From positions 868,001 to 932,000 of the forward strand of contig CAVPPH010000001.1 of the NCBI GenBank assembly GCA_963707275.1: DNA of 64,000 nucleotides, in the 5' to 3' direction. Position 1 is the stretch's first letter. Every line of letters begins with the position of its first letter. Source of the DNA: JACKBK01 sp963707275 (GTDB lineage Bacteria > Chloroflexota > Anaerolineae > JAAEKA01). Under the pieces are notes generated by a model. The model ran no database searches and was not told where the DNA came from. It was given only the letters and a program-made list of their open reading frames with translations. This document shows positions 44,080-53,462 of the stretch, in pieces. The position numbers and the translations under genes are program-made.

Positions 44080-44170
44080 GATTACTCCGTGGCATGATAA
44101 GGGCCAATTGATTGGGGTCTATTCAAAATGGACTGACCAAGTCATTGGGTGCATTCAAGACTGGTTGGTG

Positions 44171-44255
44171 GCCAAGTCATTGCGAGCCGCTGCGGCGAAG
44201 CAATCTCTCGCGCTCACGGGAGAGATTGCTTCGCCGAGCCTCGCAATGACTTGGC
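44171..44255. repeat. GTCATTGCGAG...CTCGCAATGAC palindrome
   Basis: Perfect outer arms GCCAAGTCATTGCGAG and CTCGCAATGACTTGGC enclose a second inverted pair (GCGAAGCAATCTCTC / GAGAGATTGCTTCGC). The element occurs again at 52741-52817 and as a remnant at 19590-19640. It is of the type dispersed in many bacterial genomes. Confidence 0.9.
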
Positions 44256-44257
44256 TA

Positions 44258-46531
44258 TTACTGACCCTGCACCTGCTGAAGCAGCGCGTCCACGATCTCG
44301 TTGGGCGCGGCCGGCAGCGTATCTCCGTGGAACTCCAGCAGGTCGGGCAAAGGCATTCCCAGCAGGAATTGCATGCTTTCCGTGTCCTCGTCCACTTCCT
44401 CACTCTCGCCGCCGAACGTGGCCGACACGCCTGCCTTGATCTGCGCGTATAACGGCTCCACCACGGCACGGCCGCGCAGGTCATCCCGCCACTGGCGCAG
44501 CGTCGACAGCGGGCCAAGCAACGATGGCAGCATCATCGTCGATTGCAGCTTCACGGTTGCGACGCCGCGGATGTCAGCCGAGGACGCGCCGACCAGGATG
44601 TCGAACTCGCCATCCTCTGTGATCCAGCGTCCGTAGCCCGGATGGAAGAACGCAAAGGCACGCAGGTCAAGGTCCATGGTCACGGTTCGGGTCTCGCCCG
44701 GCTGCAACTCCACCTTGGCGAAGCCCTTCAGCTCTTTGGGCGGCCGCGCCAGGCTGGCCTGGCAGTCATGGACGTAAATCTGCACCACCTCCTTGCCCGC
44801 CACCGGACCGGTATTCGTCACGTCCAGCGAGACGGTCACGCCGTCCACGTCGCGGAACGCCGCTGCGGACACCCGCGGCGCGCTGTATTCAAACGTCGTG
44901 TAGCTCAGTCCGTGGCCGAAGGGAAAGAGCACCGGCTGCTCCCTGGCGTCGTAGTATCGGTAGCCGATGAAGATGCCCTCACCGTAACGCACATAGCCGG
45001 CCTCGCCGGGATAGTTGAGGTAGGCGGGTGTGTCGGCCAGCCTCAGCGGAAAGGTCTCGGCCAGCTTGCCCGACGGATTAGTTGCTCCAAAAACGATGTC
45101 GGCAATCGCACCGCCGCCGGCTTGCCCCGTCATCCAGGCTTCGAGCACCGCTGCCGCACCGTCGATCCACGCGCTCATGGCCAGCGCCGAGCCGTTGTTG
45201 AGAATGACCACGGTCCTGGGCTGCACGGCCGTCACAGCCTGGATCAGCGCCACCTGGTGGGTGCTCAGGTCCAGGTCGGCCCGGTCGTAGCCCTCGGATT
45301 CCTTGAAGGTCGGCAAGGCGACGTAAAGCAGTGCTACGTCGGCCGCCCGGGCCGCGGCCACAGCTTCGGCGATCAGGTCGGGCTGGTTGCTGTCGTCTAC
45401 CGGGTAGCCCTCGCTATAGGTGATGCGGGCGCCGCTGGCCAGCTTCTTTAGTTCGTCGATGGGGACGTCCACCTGCGTCGGCGTGATGTGCGAGCTGCCG
45501 CCGCCCTGGAAGTGCGCTTCTTGCGCAGCCCTGCCGACGACGGCGATGCGGTTGACGTTGTGCAGCGGCAGGATGCCGTCGTTCTTGAGGAGCACCATGC
45601 TCTCGGCGGCGATGCGGCGCGCCAGGCCGTGGTGGCCGGCGGCGTCGAATGATCCGCCCTTGGGGGTCTCAGTCGCCTTGAAGACGATGCGCAGGATGCG
45701 ACGAACGGCCTCGTTCAGCGCGGCCTCGTCCAGTTCGCCGGTCTGCACCGCGTCCACCACCGCCTCAACACGGCGCGGTCTTGGGCCTGGCATCTCCAGG
45801 TCGAGGCCAGCCCGCAGCGCGGCCACCCGGTTATGCACTGCTGTCCAGTCGGAGACCACGAAGCCCTCGAATCCCCACTCCTGCTTGAGTACCTGTGTTA
45901 GCAACTCGTGATGCTCTGAAGCGTAGACCCCGTTGACGCGGTTGTAAGCGCACATGACCGTCCAGGGCCGAGCCTTCCTGACCGCGGTCTCGAAGGCGGG
46001 CAGGTAGATCTCACGCAGGGTGCGCTCGTCGATCTCAGCGCTGATGGTCATTCGCTGGTATTCCTGGCTGTTGGCGGCGAAATGCTTGAGGGACGTGCCC
46101 ACGCCGCGACTTTGTACGCCGTCGATCAGGCTGCCGGCCAGTTCGCCGGCCAGGTAAGGGTCTTCGGAGAAGTACTCGAAGTTGCGGCCGCAGGCCGGCG
46201 TTCGCTTCATGTTAACGCCCGGTCCCAGCAGTACGTCCACGCCCAGAGCGATAGCTTCCGCAGCCAGCGCCTGGCCCATTTGGTGGAGCAGCGTTCTGTC
46301 CCAACTGCAGGCCGTGGCCGATGCAGTGGGGAAGCAGGTGGCCGGCAGCGCATCGATGGCCATGGAGTTGGTATCTGGAACGCGCCGCACGCCGTGCGGA
46401 CCATCCGCCACGAAAAGCTCCGGCACACCCAGCCGCTCAACAGGTGTTGTGGTCCACGCTGTGGCGCCCGTACATAGTGCCGCCTTCTCCCGCAAGGTCA
46501 TCTGTGCGATGATCTCCTCAATCGCAGTCAT
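44258..46531 (-). CDS. GH3 beta-glucosidase
   Basis: A 757-residue glycoside hydrolase family 3 enzyme that removes terminal beta-glucose (or a related sugar) from oligosaccharides. The start at 46531 has AGGAAG upstream; an ATG 33 bases earlier is less likely. The N-terminal barrel has LFVADGPHGVRR, MKRTPACGRNFEYFSEDP, LKHFAANSQE and the nucleophile aspartate in GFVVSDWTAVH. The middle domain follows with GGGSSHITPTQV, and the C-terminal fibronectin-like domain is marked by NTGPVAGKEVVQIYV. A final 100 residues, with an acidic run, are extra. No signal peptide is seen, so it is probably cytoplasmic and acts on imported sugars. Confidence 0.93.
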   Translation of the reverse strand: MTAIEEIIAQMTLREKAALCTGATAWTTTPVERLGVPELFVADGPHGVRRVPDTNSMAIDALPATCFPTASATACSWDRTLLHQMGQALAAEAIALGVDVLLGPGVNMKRTPACGRNFEYFSEDPYLAGELAGSLIDGVQSRGVGTSLKHFAANSQEYQRMTISAEIDERTLREIYLPAFETAVRKARPWTVMCAYNRVNGVYASEHHELLTQVLKQEWGFEGFVVSDWTAVHNRVAALRAGLDLEMPGPRPRRVEAVVDAVQTGELDEAALNEAVRRILRIVFKATETPKGGSFDAAGHHGLARRIAAESMVLLKNDGILPLHNVNRIAVVGRAAQEAHFQGGGSSHITPTQVDVPIDELKKLASGARITYSEGYPVDDSNQPDLIAEAVAAARAADVALLYVALPTFKESEGYDRADLDLSTHQVALIQAVTAVQPRTVVILNNGSALAMSAWIDGAAAVLEAWMTGQAGGGAIADIVFGATNPSGKLAETFPLRLADTPAYLNYPGEAGYVRYGEGIFIGYRYYDAREQPVLFPFGHGLSYTTFEYSAPRVSAAAFRDVDGVTVSLDVTNTGPVAGKEVVQIYVHDCQASLARPPKELKGFAKVELQPGETRTVTMDLDLRAFAFFHPGYGRWITEDGEFDILVGASSADIRGVATVKLQSTMMLPSLLGPLSTLRQWRDDLRGRAVVEPLYAQIKAGVSATFGGESEEVDEDTESMQFLLGMPLPDLLEFHGDTLPAAPNEIVDALLQQVQGQ

Positions 46532-46576
46532 GTTGTGCTTCCTGTCCTCTCTTTTCGATGTCACCTTGCCAACTTG

Positions 46577-47488
46577 TCACCGTGCCACTCCCTCTCTTCC
46601 CTCGTCTTCCTTCGCCGCCCATACCATCTGTGCCAGCCGCCGGCCTGTAGGCGTGGCTGCCAGGCCGCCCTGAGCGGTTTCCTTGAAGCGCTCGTCCATG
46701 CGCCGGCCGATCTGCGCCATCGCGTCGATCACTTCGTCGGCCGGGATGACGCTTTCCACACCGGCCAGCGACAGATCGACGGCGATGAAGCACTGCGCTG
46801 CGCCGGCCGCGTTGCGCTTGACGCACGGCACCTCCACCAGCCCGGCCACCGGATCGCACACCAGTCCCAGCATGTTCTTAAACGTGATCGCCACCGCCTG
46901 CGCGGATTGGCCAGGTGTGCCGCCCAGCAGTTCAACCGCGGCGGCCGCGGCCATGGCGGCCGCACTGCCGGTCTCAGCCTGGCAGCCGCCGGCTGCGCCG
47001 GAGACGCTGGCGCGGCGCATAATCACCATGCCGACGCCGCTGGCAGTAAAGAGCGCGTTGACCAGGTCGGCGTCGCTGAAGCCGCGCGCCTCTTGCAGCG
47101 TCAGCAGCACGGCCGGCAGAATGCCGGCTGATCCGGCGGTTGGCGTGGCGACGATGCACCCCATGCCCGCGTTGACCTCGTTGACCGCCATCGCGCGTGC
47201 GACCGCGCGGCTGAGGATTGGACCGGTCAGCGGCTCGTGGCCTTCCTCGCCCAGCCAATTCCAGAATCGGTACGCACTGCCGCCGCTGATGCCGCTGATC
47301 GACATCACTGGTTCGGCGATGCCCTGCGCGGCGGCGCGCTGCATGATCTCCAGCCGGCGGCCCATGCGGCTGAGCAGATGCGCGCGCGGCTTGCCGCTGT
47401 TTGCCATCTCCGCCTGGATGACCACTTCGTAAAGCGGCTGGCCGGTCGCGCCGGCTTCGGTTACCATTTGAGCAATCGAGTCGAACAT
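46577..47488 (-). CDS. sdaAA: L-serine dehydratase, alpha subunit
   Basis: A 303-residue Fe-S enzyme subunit that deaminates L-serine to pyruvate. Typical segments are VMSISGISGGSAYRFWN, VATPTAGSAGILPAVLL, GAAGGCQAETGSAAAMAAAA and LVCDPVAGLVEVPCVKRNA; the three cysteines in the last two are the expected [4Fe-4S] ligands. The ATG at 47488 has GGAA upstream and is preceded directly by a GTG. The partner beta subunit is encoded 4.5 kb away on the same strand (51960-52637), not next to it as usual. Confidence 0.94.
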   Translation of the reverse strand: MFDSIAQMVTEAGATGQPLYEVVIQAEMANSGKPRAHLLSRMGRRLEIMQRAAAQGIAEPVMSISGISGGSAYRFWNWLGEEGHEPLTGPILSRAVARAMAVNEVNAGMGCIVATPTAGSAGILPAVLLTLQEARGFSDADLVNALFTASGVGMVIMRRASVSGAAGGCQAETGSAAAMAAAAAVELLGGTPGQSAQAVAITFKNMLGLVCDPVAGLVEVPCVKRNAAGAAQCFIAVDLSLAGVESVIPADEVIDAMAQIGRRMDERFKETAQGGLAATPTGRRLAQMVWAAKEDEGREGVAR

Positions 47489-47737
47489 CACAGTTCCTTC
47501 TTCACCAACGTCTGGCGCAATTCTTGAATCGAGTGATACAATGTGATTGGACGATCATAATCTAATGCGGCAGTATCCGTCAAACCCGTTGCGACATGCC
47601 AGCAATTCGCGAGCCAGATTCTTGTTCGACCTTTCAACCACCGTGGACTCTGACGGAAAAACTGGGATCTTGCGTTGAATCATAGGAGACGCCAAGAAGC
47701 GGCGGCTACTCTGACTGACGATATCATTCGAGGTGAC

Positions 47738-48055
47738 ATGATAGAACAGGAACATCCGCCGGTCTCCGGCAAATCACGTCGCAAAGCGCGCACCAGGATC
47801 TATCTGATCGTTGTGACGGTGCTGTATTTGCTGTCGCTGGCGCCGGCCGCGCTGGCTGTTATGATGACCCCGTTTGCCTTCGACCAGGGTTCGACGCCCG
47901 AGGCGTGGGCGTTGGTGACCAGAATCCTGGCCTACCCGCTGGTCGTCATCATCACACTCGTAGGGTCGTGGATATTCTACCGGCTGTCGTGGTTCTGGGT
48001 CGCGATTGTCTGGAGCCTGCTGCCGATCATCAACATTCTGCTCATCTTCACCTAA
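47738..48055 (+). CDS. Small three-helix membrane protein
   Basis: A 105-residue protein with GAGGTGA before the ATG. A basic N-terminus (SGKSRRKARTR) is followed by three hydrophobic segments: IYLIVVTVLYLLSLAPAALA, LVTRILAYPLVVIITLVGSW and WVAIVWSLLPIINILLIF. I recognise no family. It is followed 25 bases later by another membrane protein gene, and the two may act together. The 47489-47737 gap upstream has a possible GATACAATG box near 47535 and no gene. Confidence 0.75.
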   Translation: MIEQEHPPVSGKSRRKARTRIYLIVVTVLYLLSLAPAALAVMMTPFAFDQGSTPEAWALVTRILAYPLVVIITLVGSWIFYRLSWFWVAIVWSLLPIINILLIFT

Positions 48056-48080
48056 TCAAAACACTCGAAGGAATACTGCC

Positions 48081-48878
48081 GTGAATCGATTGATTCGCTT
48101 TCTACTGGTTATCTTCGGTGCAGTTGGTCTGTTGGCGGCAGCGGCGTTCTTTTTGCAGATGAGCTGGATGACCGGCCTCTGGCCGTGGCCGGCATACCGC
48201 TTGGGCAACATCTTTGTCGCATCGATTCTGGCGGCCGCGTCGGCGCCGGTGATGTGGATCGGGTTGTCGGGCGAACTGGCAGCGATCACCGGCGGCGCCC
48301 TGAACTTCCTGGTGACCTACGGCGGTATGGCCGCGTATGCCTTTGGCGTCTATCTGTCGGGTGCCGGTCGCACGCAGGTCCTGGTGTTCGCTGTGGTCTG
48401 CGCGCTGTTTGCGGTCGTCTGTCTGGTGCTGATCATCTGGGCGCGGCGGATGCCGTTTCTTGATGTACGCCCAACCCCGCGCGCCGTGCGCATCTCGTTC
48501 GGGGTGTTCATTGTGGTGTTGCTGCTGGCTGGCGGGTCCTTGGTGTTGAAAAGCTCGAATATCTTCCCCTGGTCCCTCAGCCCGGAACAGTCAGTGCTCT
48601 ATGGCTGGATTTTCCTGGGGGCTGCGCTTTATTTTACCTACGGGGTGTTCAAGCCGGTGTGGGGAAATGCGGTCGGCCAGCTTCTTGGCTTCCTGGCCTA
48701 CGACCTGGTGTTGATCATCCCCTTCCTGCGCCATTTCTCTACTGTCAAGCCGGAACTGCGTATCAACCTGACGGTCTACACCGCCGTGTTGATCTACAGC
48801 GGCTTGCTGGCGATCTGGTTTCTGTTTGTCAACCGCTCCACGCGCTTCGGAGCTAATCGGGGCGAGCCGGTCACTTAA
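48081..48878 (+). CDS. Multi-pass membrane protein of unknown function
   Basis: A 265-residue protein beginning at a GTG (48081) with GAAGGA upstream. Seven to eight hydrophobic segments are evident, among them IRFLLVIFGAVGLLAAAAFF, NIFVASILAAASAPVMWIG and VLVFAVVCALFAVVCLVLII. A small loop carries PFLDVRPTPRAVRIS. No transport or enzyme motif is visible. The 48879-49276 gap that follows (about 400 bases) contains only short incidental frames and no clear repeat; the gene at 49277 has its own ribosome site. Confidence 0.75.
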   Translation: MNRLIRFLLVIFGAVGLLAAAAFFLQMSWMTGLWPWPAYRLGNIFVASILAAASAPVMWIGLSGELAAITGGALNFLVTYGGMAAYAFGVYLSGAGRTQVLVFAVVCALFAVVCLVLIIWARRMPFLDVRPTPRAVRISFGVFIVVLLLAGGSLVLKSSNIFPWSLSPEQSVLYGWIFLGAALYFTYGVFKPVWGNAVGQLLGFLAYDLVLIIPFLRHFSTVKPELRINLTVYTAVLIYSGLLAIWFLFVNRSTRFGANRGEPVT

Positions 48879-49276
48879 CCGGCTGCAACCGACAACCGAT
48901 TCCCTCGTCCAATCAAGTTGTGTCATCGTGCGCGCCCTCGGCTTTGATTGGCGCATCCATCGTACAGATCAGGGCCGACCGGCCGGGCAGTCTCGATTCC
49001 CCGTACGGTGCTGCTGGAATCATGTTCGGCAATGACACCAAACGAATATTCTGCCGCGTGATGGGAATCACGAATCGAATCGTTCAACACTGCATAGTAC
49101 GAGTAGAGATCAAACGCGATCCGCATAACAGAATAAGAGGGGCGGTATGGGCGATGGCGAAAGCTGGATCCTGTGTTTGGGGCGATTTGGGAGTTTGGTG
49201 GTGCTGGTGAGTTTGCGCTTTGCGTTGCGGTCAAGCTCGACCCGATGGATACGCTTGGGTTGAAGGAGGAATCGCT

Positions 49277-51772
49277 ATGAACCGTAAGTCAGTCGCCTTC
49301 TTAGTGTTCTGGTCCGGATGCGCCCTGCTCGTTGCGGCCGGATTTGGTCTGTTGTCAGCCGCGGCCGCTGACACGTCATCCACCGAGAATGGCCAGCCAG
49401 TACCGCTGGCCACGCCCGCCTTTCGGATCTACCTGCCAGCGATGATACGGGTGCCGCTTCCCACGTCGTGTGTGGCGCCTCCACCGACGATGGAAGCCTG
49501 GTGGCCGCTGGACGAGCTGGCGGGTCCAACTGCTGCAGACATAGCGGGCTTTCCTACCAACGGCACGCATGTCAACGGACCCGCGCCGACTGCCGGTATG
49601 GTCGCCGGCGGCCTCGGATTCAACGGCGTGAACAACTACGTTCAGGTAGCCAACCATTCGTCGCTGAATTTCGGGCAAGGGAACCTCTCCATCGACGCAT
49701 GGATCAAGACCAATGATACCGGCGGGGTCAAGGTTCTTATTGACAAGCGGCTTGAAGGGGCCACGGTGCAGGGCTACTCGCTGTATCTCGTCAATGGCGT
49801 GCTGGCATTTCAGCTTGCCACCGGCGCGGGATCGCCGGTCTGCTCGCCGGTGCCCTCCTCTTCCTGCACCAACTGGTCATCCGGCACCTTCGTTGCCAAC
49901 GGTCAATGGCGTCATATCGCGGTCACGGTAGAGCGGGGCAGTCCCACTGGCGGGCGTTTCTACGTGGACGGCGTTGTTGTCAACACCTTCGATCCCACAT
50001 CGCGCCTGGGGTCGCTGACCAATGGTAGTCCTCTCCGTATGGCCAGCCGCTCCTCCTCGGTAACGGGGTTGTGGCGCGGCGTACTCGACGAGGTCGAACT
50101 GTTCCCGCGGGTGCTGACGCCTGGAGAGGTCAGGTCCATCTATCTGGCCGGAGGGTACGGGAAATGCAAGGGCGTCCCAACGCCAACGCCGACCCGAACG
50201 CCAACGCGGACACCCACCAGCACGCCGACACCGACCCGGACGCCGACGCGGACACCAACCGCCACGCCGACCAGCAGGCCGACCTACTCGATCATCGTCA
50301 TCAAACTCAACGCGACAGGGATGACGCCGCTGCCCAACTGGCGCATGGATCTGTTTGCCGGGTCGACCTGCCAGGGCAACGTGTTGGCGACGCAATATAC
50401 CGATAACCGCGGCATGACCGACTTCCTGGATCTGGCGGCTGGCCCGTACTCAGTACGTGAGGCGGTCGAACCCGGTTACCAGGCGCAGACACCCGTCTGC
50501 CAGTCGGTCGTTCTGGAGGGCGGACCTACATCTATTCGCGGTCATACCCCGCTCACTTTCCCGCCCGGCGGCGTCGATGACTTCCCGTCCGGCGCGCTTC
50601 TCACGCTTGATATTCCGGGCGCGGGCATCGCGCACGTCACGCTCAACGGCCCGACCCAGGTTGAGCGCGGCGATCCGCACGATTCGAATGGCGACGGCCG
50701 TATGGAGATCGATACCGAGCTACTCTCGATGGACCTGCGGGGAGTGACCCCGATGGGGCCGATGCTCATGCGTGAGAGCCCGACGCGGCACTCGTTGGGA
50801 CGCATCGTGCAACAGACTGCGGGCGTTGACTTCCCGGCGAACAGCTTCTTCGACGTGTTCTTCGATGTTTCATTGGACAACGGGGCAACCTGGTTGCCTG
50901 TGGACCAATCGCTGCATATGGAGGCCGTGATCGGGGCCATCCCGCCGATCCTGGCCTACTATCACCCGCCGCAGCCCATCGCGGTGCCGGTGGTTGGGCC
51001 GAATGGTCAGATCATCGCCGTGATTCGCTACGCGCTCCACATCCCCCTGCCGCCGCGCGAGATTGTGATCATCTTCGTCAACTACCGGCCGCCCACACCT
51101 ACGCCAACCGCGACGGCTTCCCGCACGCCGACGGTCACGCCGACGGCCACACATCCTGCCAATGCGACGTCAACGCCGACGGCAACACGGCCTGCCAATC
51201 CAACGTCAACGTGGACGCCTAGCGCAACACCAACCGACACGGCAACGCCAACCAACACGGCAACACCGACGGACACGCCAACGCCTACCGCTACACCAAC
51301 GGACACGGCAACAGCGACGGCTACCGCAACACCGACGATTACGCCGACACCAACGGCCACCCCAAAGCCGGTGCTGACAGGTGTCGTCTCTACGTTCACA
51401 GTGTCGCCAGACGGCGTCGTCGTGATTACCGTGCATGTGCAGGACCCAGCGCTGAACGGTCTGATCTGGGACATGGAGATATTCTTCAACGAACAAACGC
51501 CGCCCTGGCCAGGCGGCCAGCCGATCAGCGGTCCGCCTGGGTGGCAGCCGTTCCCCGTGCCAGGTGGCATTGGATGGATGACGAACAACAGTCCCCTATT
51601 GACATGCCAGCCTGTTCAATTCGTACTTCAGTTCCCACCGGGCGCTGTCCCGGGCAGCACCATCTGGCTGCATATGACTGACGAGAACCACAACAACCTG
51701 GGCTACGTGATCAGCCAGCGGGTGTCGCCGTTGAGCGGCGGCGCGGCCAGCGCTGCCTGCGCGCCCGCCTAG
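49277..51772 (+). CDS. Large secreted protein: LamG-like domain, two Thr-Pro linkers, beta-rich modules
   Basis: An 831-residue protein with AAGGAGGA before its ATG and a signal peptide (SVAFLVFWSGCALLVAAGF...). The segment FRIYLPAMIRVPL follows. Residues about 70-290 form a LamG/concanavalin-like domain (GLGFNGVNNYVQVANHSSLN, WIKTNDTGGVKVLIDKR, GQWRHIAVTVERG, LRMASRSSSVTGLWRGVLDE). A first Thr-Pro-Arg linker precedes a SpaA-like beta module (MTDFLDLAAGPYSVREAVEP) and a beta-rich central region with DSNGDGRMEID. A second linker of about 90 residues (TPTPTAT type) leads to a final beta domain. Expected to be extracellular and glycan-binding, or structural. Confidence 0.85.
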   Translation: MNRKSVAFLVFWSGCALLVAAGFGLLSAAAADTSSTENGQPVPLATPAFRIYLPAMIRVPLPTSCVAPPPTMEAWWPLDELAGPTAADIAGFPTNGTHVNGPAPTAGMVAGGLGFNGVNNYVQVANHSSLNFGQGNLSIDAWIKTNDTGGVKVLIDKRLEGATVQGYSLYLVNGVLAFQLATGAGSPVCSPVPSSSCTNWSSGTFVANGQWRHIAVTVERGSPTGGRFYVDGVVVNTFDPTSRLGSLTNGSPLRMASRSSSVTGLWRGVLDEVELFPRVLTPGEVRSIYLAGGYGKCKGVPTPTPTRTPTRTPTSTPTPTRTPTRTPTATPTSRPTYSIIVIKLNATGMTPLPNWRMDLFAGSTCQGNVLATQYTDNRGMTDFLDLAAGPYSVREAVEPGYQAQTPVCQSVVLEGGPTSIRGHTPLTFPPGGVDDFPSGALLTLDIPGAGIAHVTLNGPTQVERGDPHDSNGDGRMEIDTELLSMDLRGVTPMGPMLMRESPTRHSLGRIVQQTAGVDFPANSFFDVFFDVSLDNGATWLPVDQSLHMEAVIGAIPPILAYYHPPQPIAVPVVGPNGQIIAVIRYALHIPLPPREIVIIFVNYRPPTPTPTATASRTPTVTPTATHPANATSTPTATRPANPTSTWTPSATPTDTATPTNTATPTDTPTPTATPTDTATATATATPTITPTPTATPKPVLTGVVSTFTVSPDGVVVITVHVQDPALNGLIWDMEIFFNEQTPPWPGGQPISGPPGWQPFPVPGGIGWMTNNSPLLTCQPVQFVLQFPPGAVPGSTIWLHMTDENHNNLGYVISQRVSPLSGGAASAACAPA

Positions 51773-51803
51773 ACACCAATCGGCGCTACATACAAAACCG
51801 CAA

Positions 51804-51855
51804 AGCCGGCTCTCCAACCTGCTGGGTTACCCCAGGCAAGGAAAGGGAGCCGGCT
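51804..51855 (+). terminator. Probable terminator or repeat hairpin after the secreted protein gene
   Basis: AGCCGGCTC and GAGCCGGCT pair around a long loop that contains a smaller CCTG...CAGG stem, with TGCTGGTTT after it. It lies 32 bases after the stop. Confidence 0.5.
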
Positions 51856-51959
51856 CTGCTGGTTTGACCGCCCGAGGCCGAATGGTGTGGAAACTGCGTG
51901 CCGCCATTCAAGGGCGTCTCGCAAACTCCGATCACCCGCCCGGGTTGTCCGAAAGGCGC

Positions 51960-52637
51960 CTACGCTTCAACCTTCGGCACGTAGCGCGCCCAAAGCACCC
52001 AGTCGTAGTCCTCGAAAGCTTCCAGAATCTCCGGGTCCACCGGCTGATCGGTCTCGATGACCATGATCGCCTTGCCGCCGCGCCGGTCGCGCTCGATGCG
52101 CAGGAAGGCGATGTTGATCCCCTGGCGCAACATCCAGCCGGTGACCGAGTTGACGGTGCCGGGCCGGTCCTCGGCGACCACCAGCAGCGTGTCGTATTCG
52201 CAGCCAAACTGTACTTCGTAGCCGTCCACCGCGTCGATCTTGACCATGCCGCCGCCCACCGAGCTTCCGGTGACCTGCACGCGCCGCTGGCCGTCGCTCA
52301 ACGTCAGGCGGGCAGTGTTGGGGTGGATGTCTTCGCCCAGATCCACGACCTCGAAGCGGAACGTCATGCCGGCCTGCTCAGCCAACTCGAAGCTGTCGCG
52401 CAGGTCGGGGTCGTCGGCGAGCAGGCCAAGCAGCCCGGCCACCAGTCCCCTGTCGGTGCCGTGCCCCTTGCCGGTGTGAGCAAAAGAGCCGTGCAGTTCG
52501 ATCAGGGCGTCGGTTGGGTTGCTGCCCAGGATGGCGCGCGCCACCTGTCCCAGCCGCACCGCGCCGGCAGTGTGCGAACTGGACGGGCCGACCATAATCG
52601 GACCGATGATGTCGAAGGCGGAGATGTCGCGGGTCAT
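51960..52637 (-). CDS. sdaAB: L-serine dehydratase, beta subunit
   Basis: A 225-residue partner of SdaAA. The N-terminal ISAFDIIGPIMVGPSSSHTAGAVRL is the family signature; LHGSFAHTGKGHGTDRGLVAG and VGGGMVKIDAVDGY follow. From residue 150 an ACT domain is seen (LLVVAEDRPGTVNSVTGWML, IAFLRIERDRRGGKAIMVIE), which in relatives senses serine. The alpha subunit gene lies at 46577-47488 on the same strand with four to five unrelated genes between, which is unusual for this pair. Confidence 0.94.
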   Translation of the reverse strand: MTRDISAFDIIGPIMVGPSSSHTAGAVRLGQVARAILGSNPTDALIELHGSFAHTGKGHGTDRGLVAGLLGLLADDPDLRDSFELAEQAGMTFRFEVVDLGEDIHPNTARLTLSDGQRRVQVTGSSVGGGMVKIDAVDGYEVQFGCEYDTLLVVAEDRPGTVNSVTGWMLRQGINIAFLRIERDRRGGKAIMVIETDQPVDPEILEAFEDYDWVLWARYVPKVEA

Positions 52638-52740
52638 GAGGCTCGTTTCTCGAAGTGTAGACAGGAAGTAGCAAACGGTGAAAAGTGGCCGGAGAGACTT
52701 TCTGAAAACTGGTTCCTACGCTGTGAACAAAGTATTCATC

Positions 52741-52817
52741 AGTCATTGCGAGGCGCTGCGCCGAAGCAATCTCTCTCGCCGGTCAGAAGGATTGCTTCGC
52801 TGAGCCTCGCAATGACT
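52741..52817. repeat. GTCATTGCGAG...CTCGCAATGACT palindrome
   Basis: Second full copy of the 44171 element: AGTCATTGCGAG and CTCGCAATGACT outside, CGAAGCAATC and GATTGCTTCG inside. It lies between sdaAB and the convergent or neighbouring membrane protein gene. Confidence 0.9.
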
Positions 52818-52842
52818 ATCGTGGCCATTTTTTTCGACATGG

Positions 52843-53304
52843 TCATAGGTTACTGATGCCATACGCTGCACGTGTCGGTCGATACAACAGCCAGGCCAGG
52901 CCCAGCAGCGGTTGGATCAGCGGGAAGAATCCGTAGTCCATGCCGTAATGGCTCCAGGCGGTGTGACCGATCAGGTCGGGAGCCAGAAAACTCAGAGTGC
53001 CGACGGTCAGCACGCCGACGGCCTCGATGCTGAGCGCGGTCACCGAAACGCGCCAGGCGTGCCGGGTGCGCTTGAAGAAGCCGACCGCGGCGATCAGGTA
53101 GAGCAGCGAGGAGAAGATCGTCAGCGCTGGCGCCAGCCTTGGCAGGTCGTCCCGGAAGAACAACTGATAGGTGCCGCGTGCGCCGGTGGAGAGCGCCAGC
53201 AGCGGATAGGAGATGCCCAGGATGTAGCCGACCGCGGTCATGAAACGCGAGGTCTTGGTCTGGGGCAGTTCCTGGGGCGCGGTTTCTGGTGTTGGTGAAG
53301 TCAT
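52843..53304 (-). CDS. Four-helix membrane protein of unknown function
   Basis: A 153-residue protein. The ATG at 53304 gives MTSPTPETAPQELPQ, then four hydrophobic segments: FMTAVGYILGISYPLLALST, PALTIFSSLLYLIAAVGFFK, VSVTALSIEAVGVLTVGTLS and FFPLIQPLLGLAWLLY. The second and third are joined by a basic loop (KRTRHAWR). The pattern recalls small unannotated membrane proteins of Actinobacteria, but I recognise no named family. It is separated from the acetyltransferase gene by about 160 bases that contain a GGTCTGAGACCGGCC repeat (53418-53439). Confidence 0.75.
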   Translation of the reverse strand: MTSPTPETAPQELPQTKTSRFMTAVGYILGISYPLLALSTGARGTYQLFFRDDLPRLAPALTIFSSLLYLIAAVGFFKRTRHAWRVSVTALSIEAVGVLTVGTLSFLAPDLIGHTAWSHYGMDYGFFPLIQPLLGLAWLLYRPTRAAYGISNL

Positions 53305-53462
53305 GTGGGTTGCCGTGGCTTGCGAGCAGGGTGGACTTGATTTTCTCCGACTTCTGCCGTCGGCGTCAAGATTGCCGAGGGAGGGTGTCTGGCTCCAAAT
53401 AACTTGGCTGGATGGCACGGTCTGAGACCGGCCAGAGCGCGAAGCTAATGTTGGACAGTTAC

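Noticed and set aside
48879..49276. Search for a gene or RNA in the 400-base gap before the large secreted protein
   Set aside because: Only short frames without ribosome sites and no stable hairpin with a T run were seen.
49180..51590. Repetitive ACGCCGAC/CCAACGCC tracts at 50180-50280 and 51090-51365 as possible CRISPR or satellite arrays
   Set aside because: They are degenerate codon repeats for Thr-Pro linkers in one open reading frame, with no spacers of constant length.
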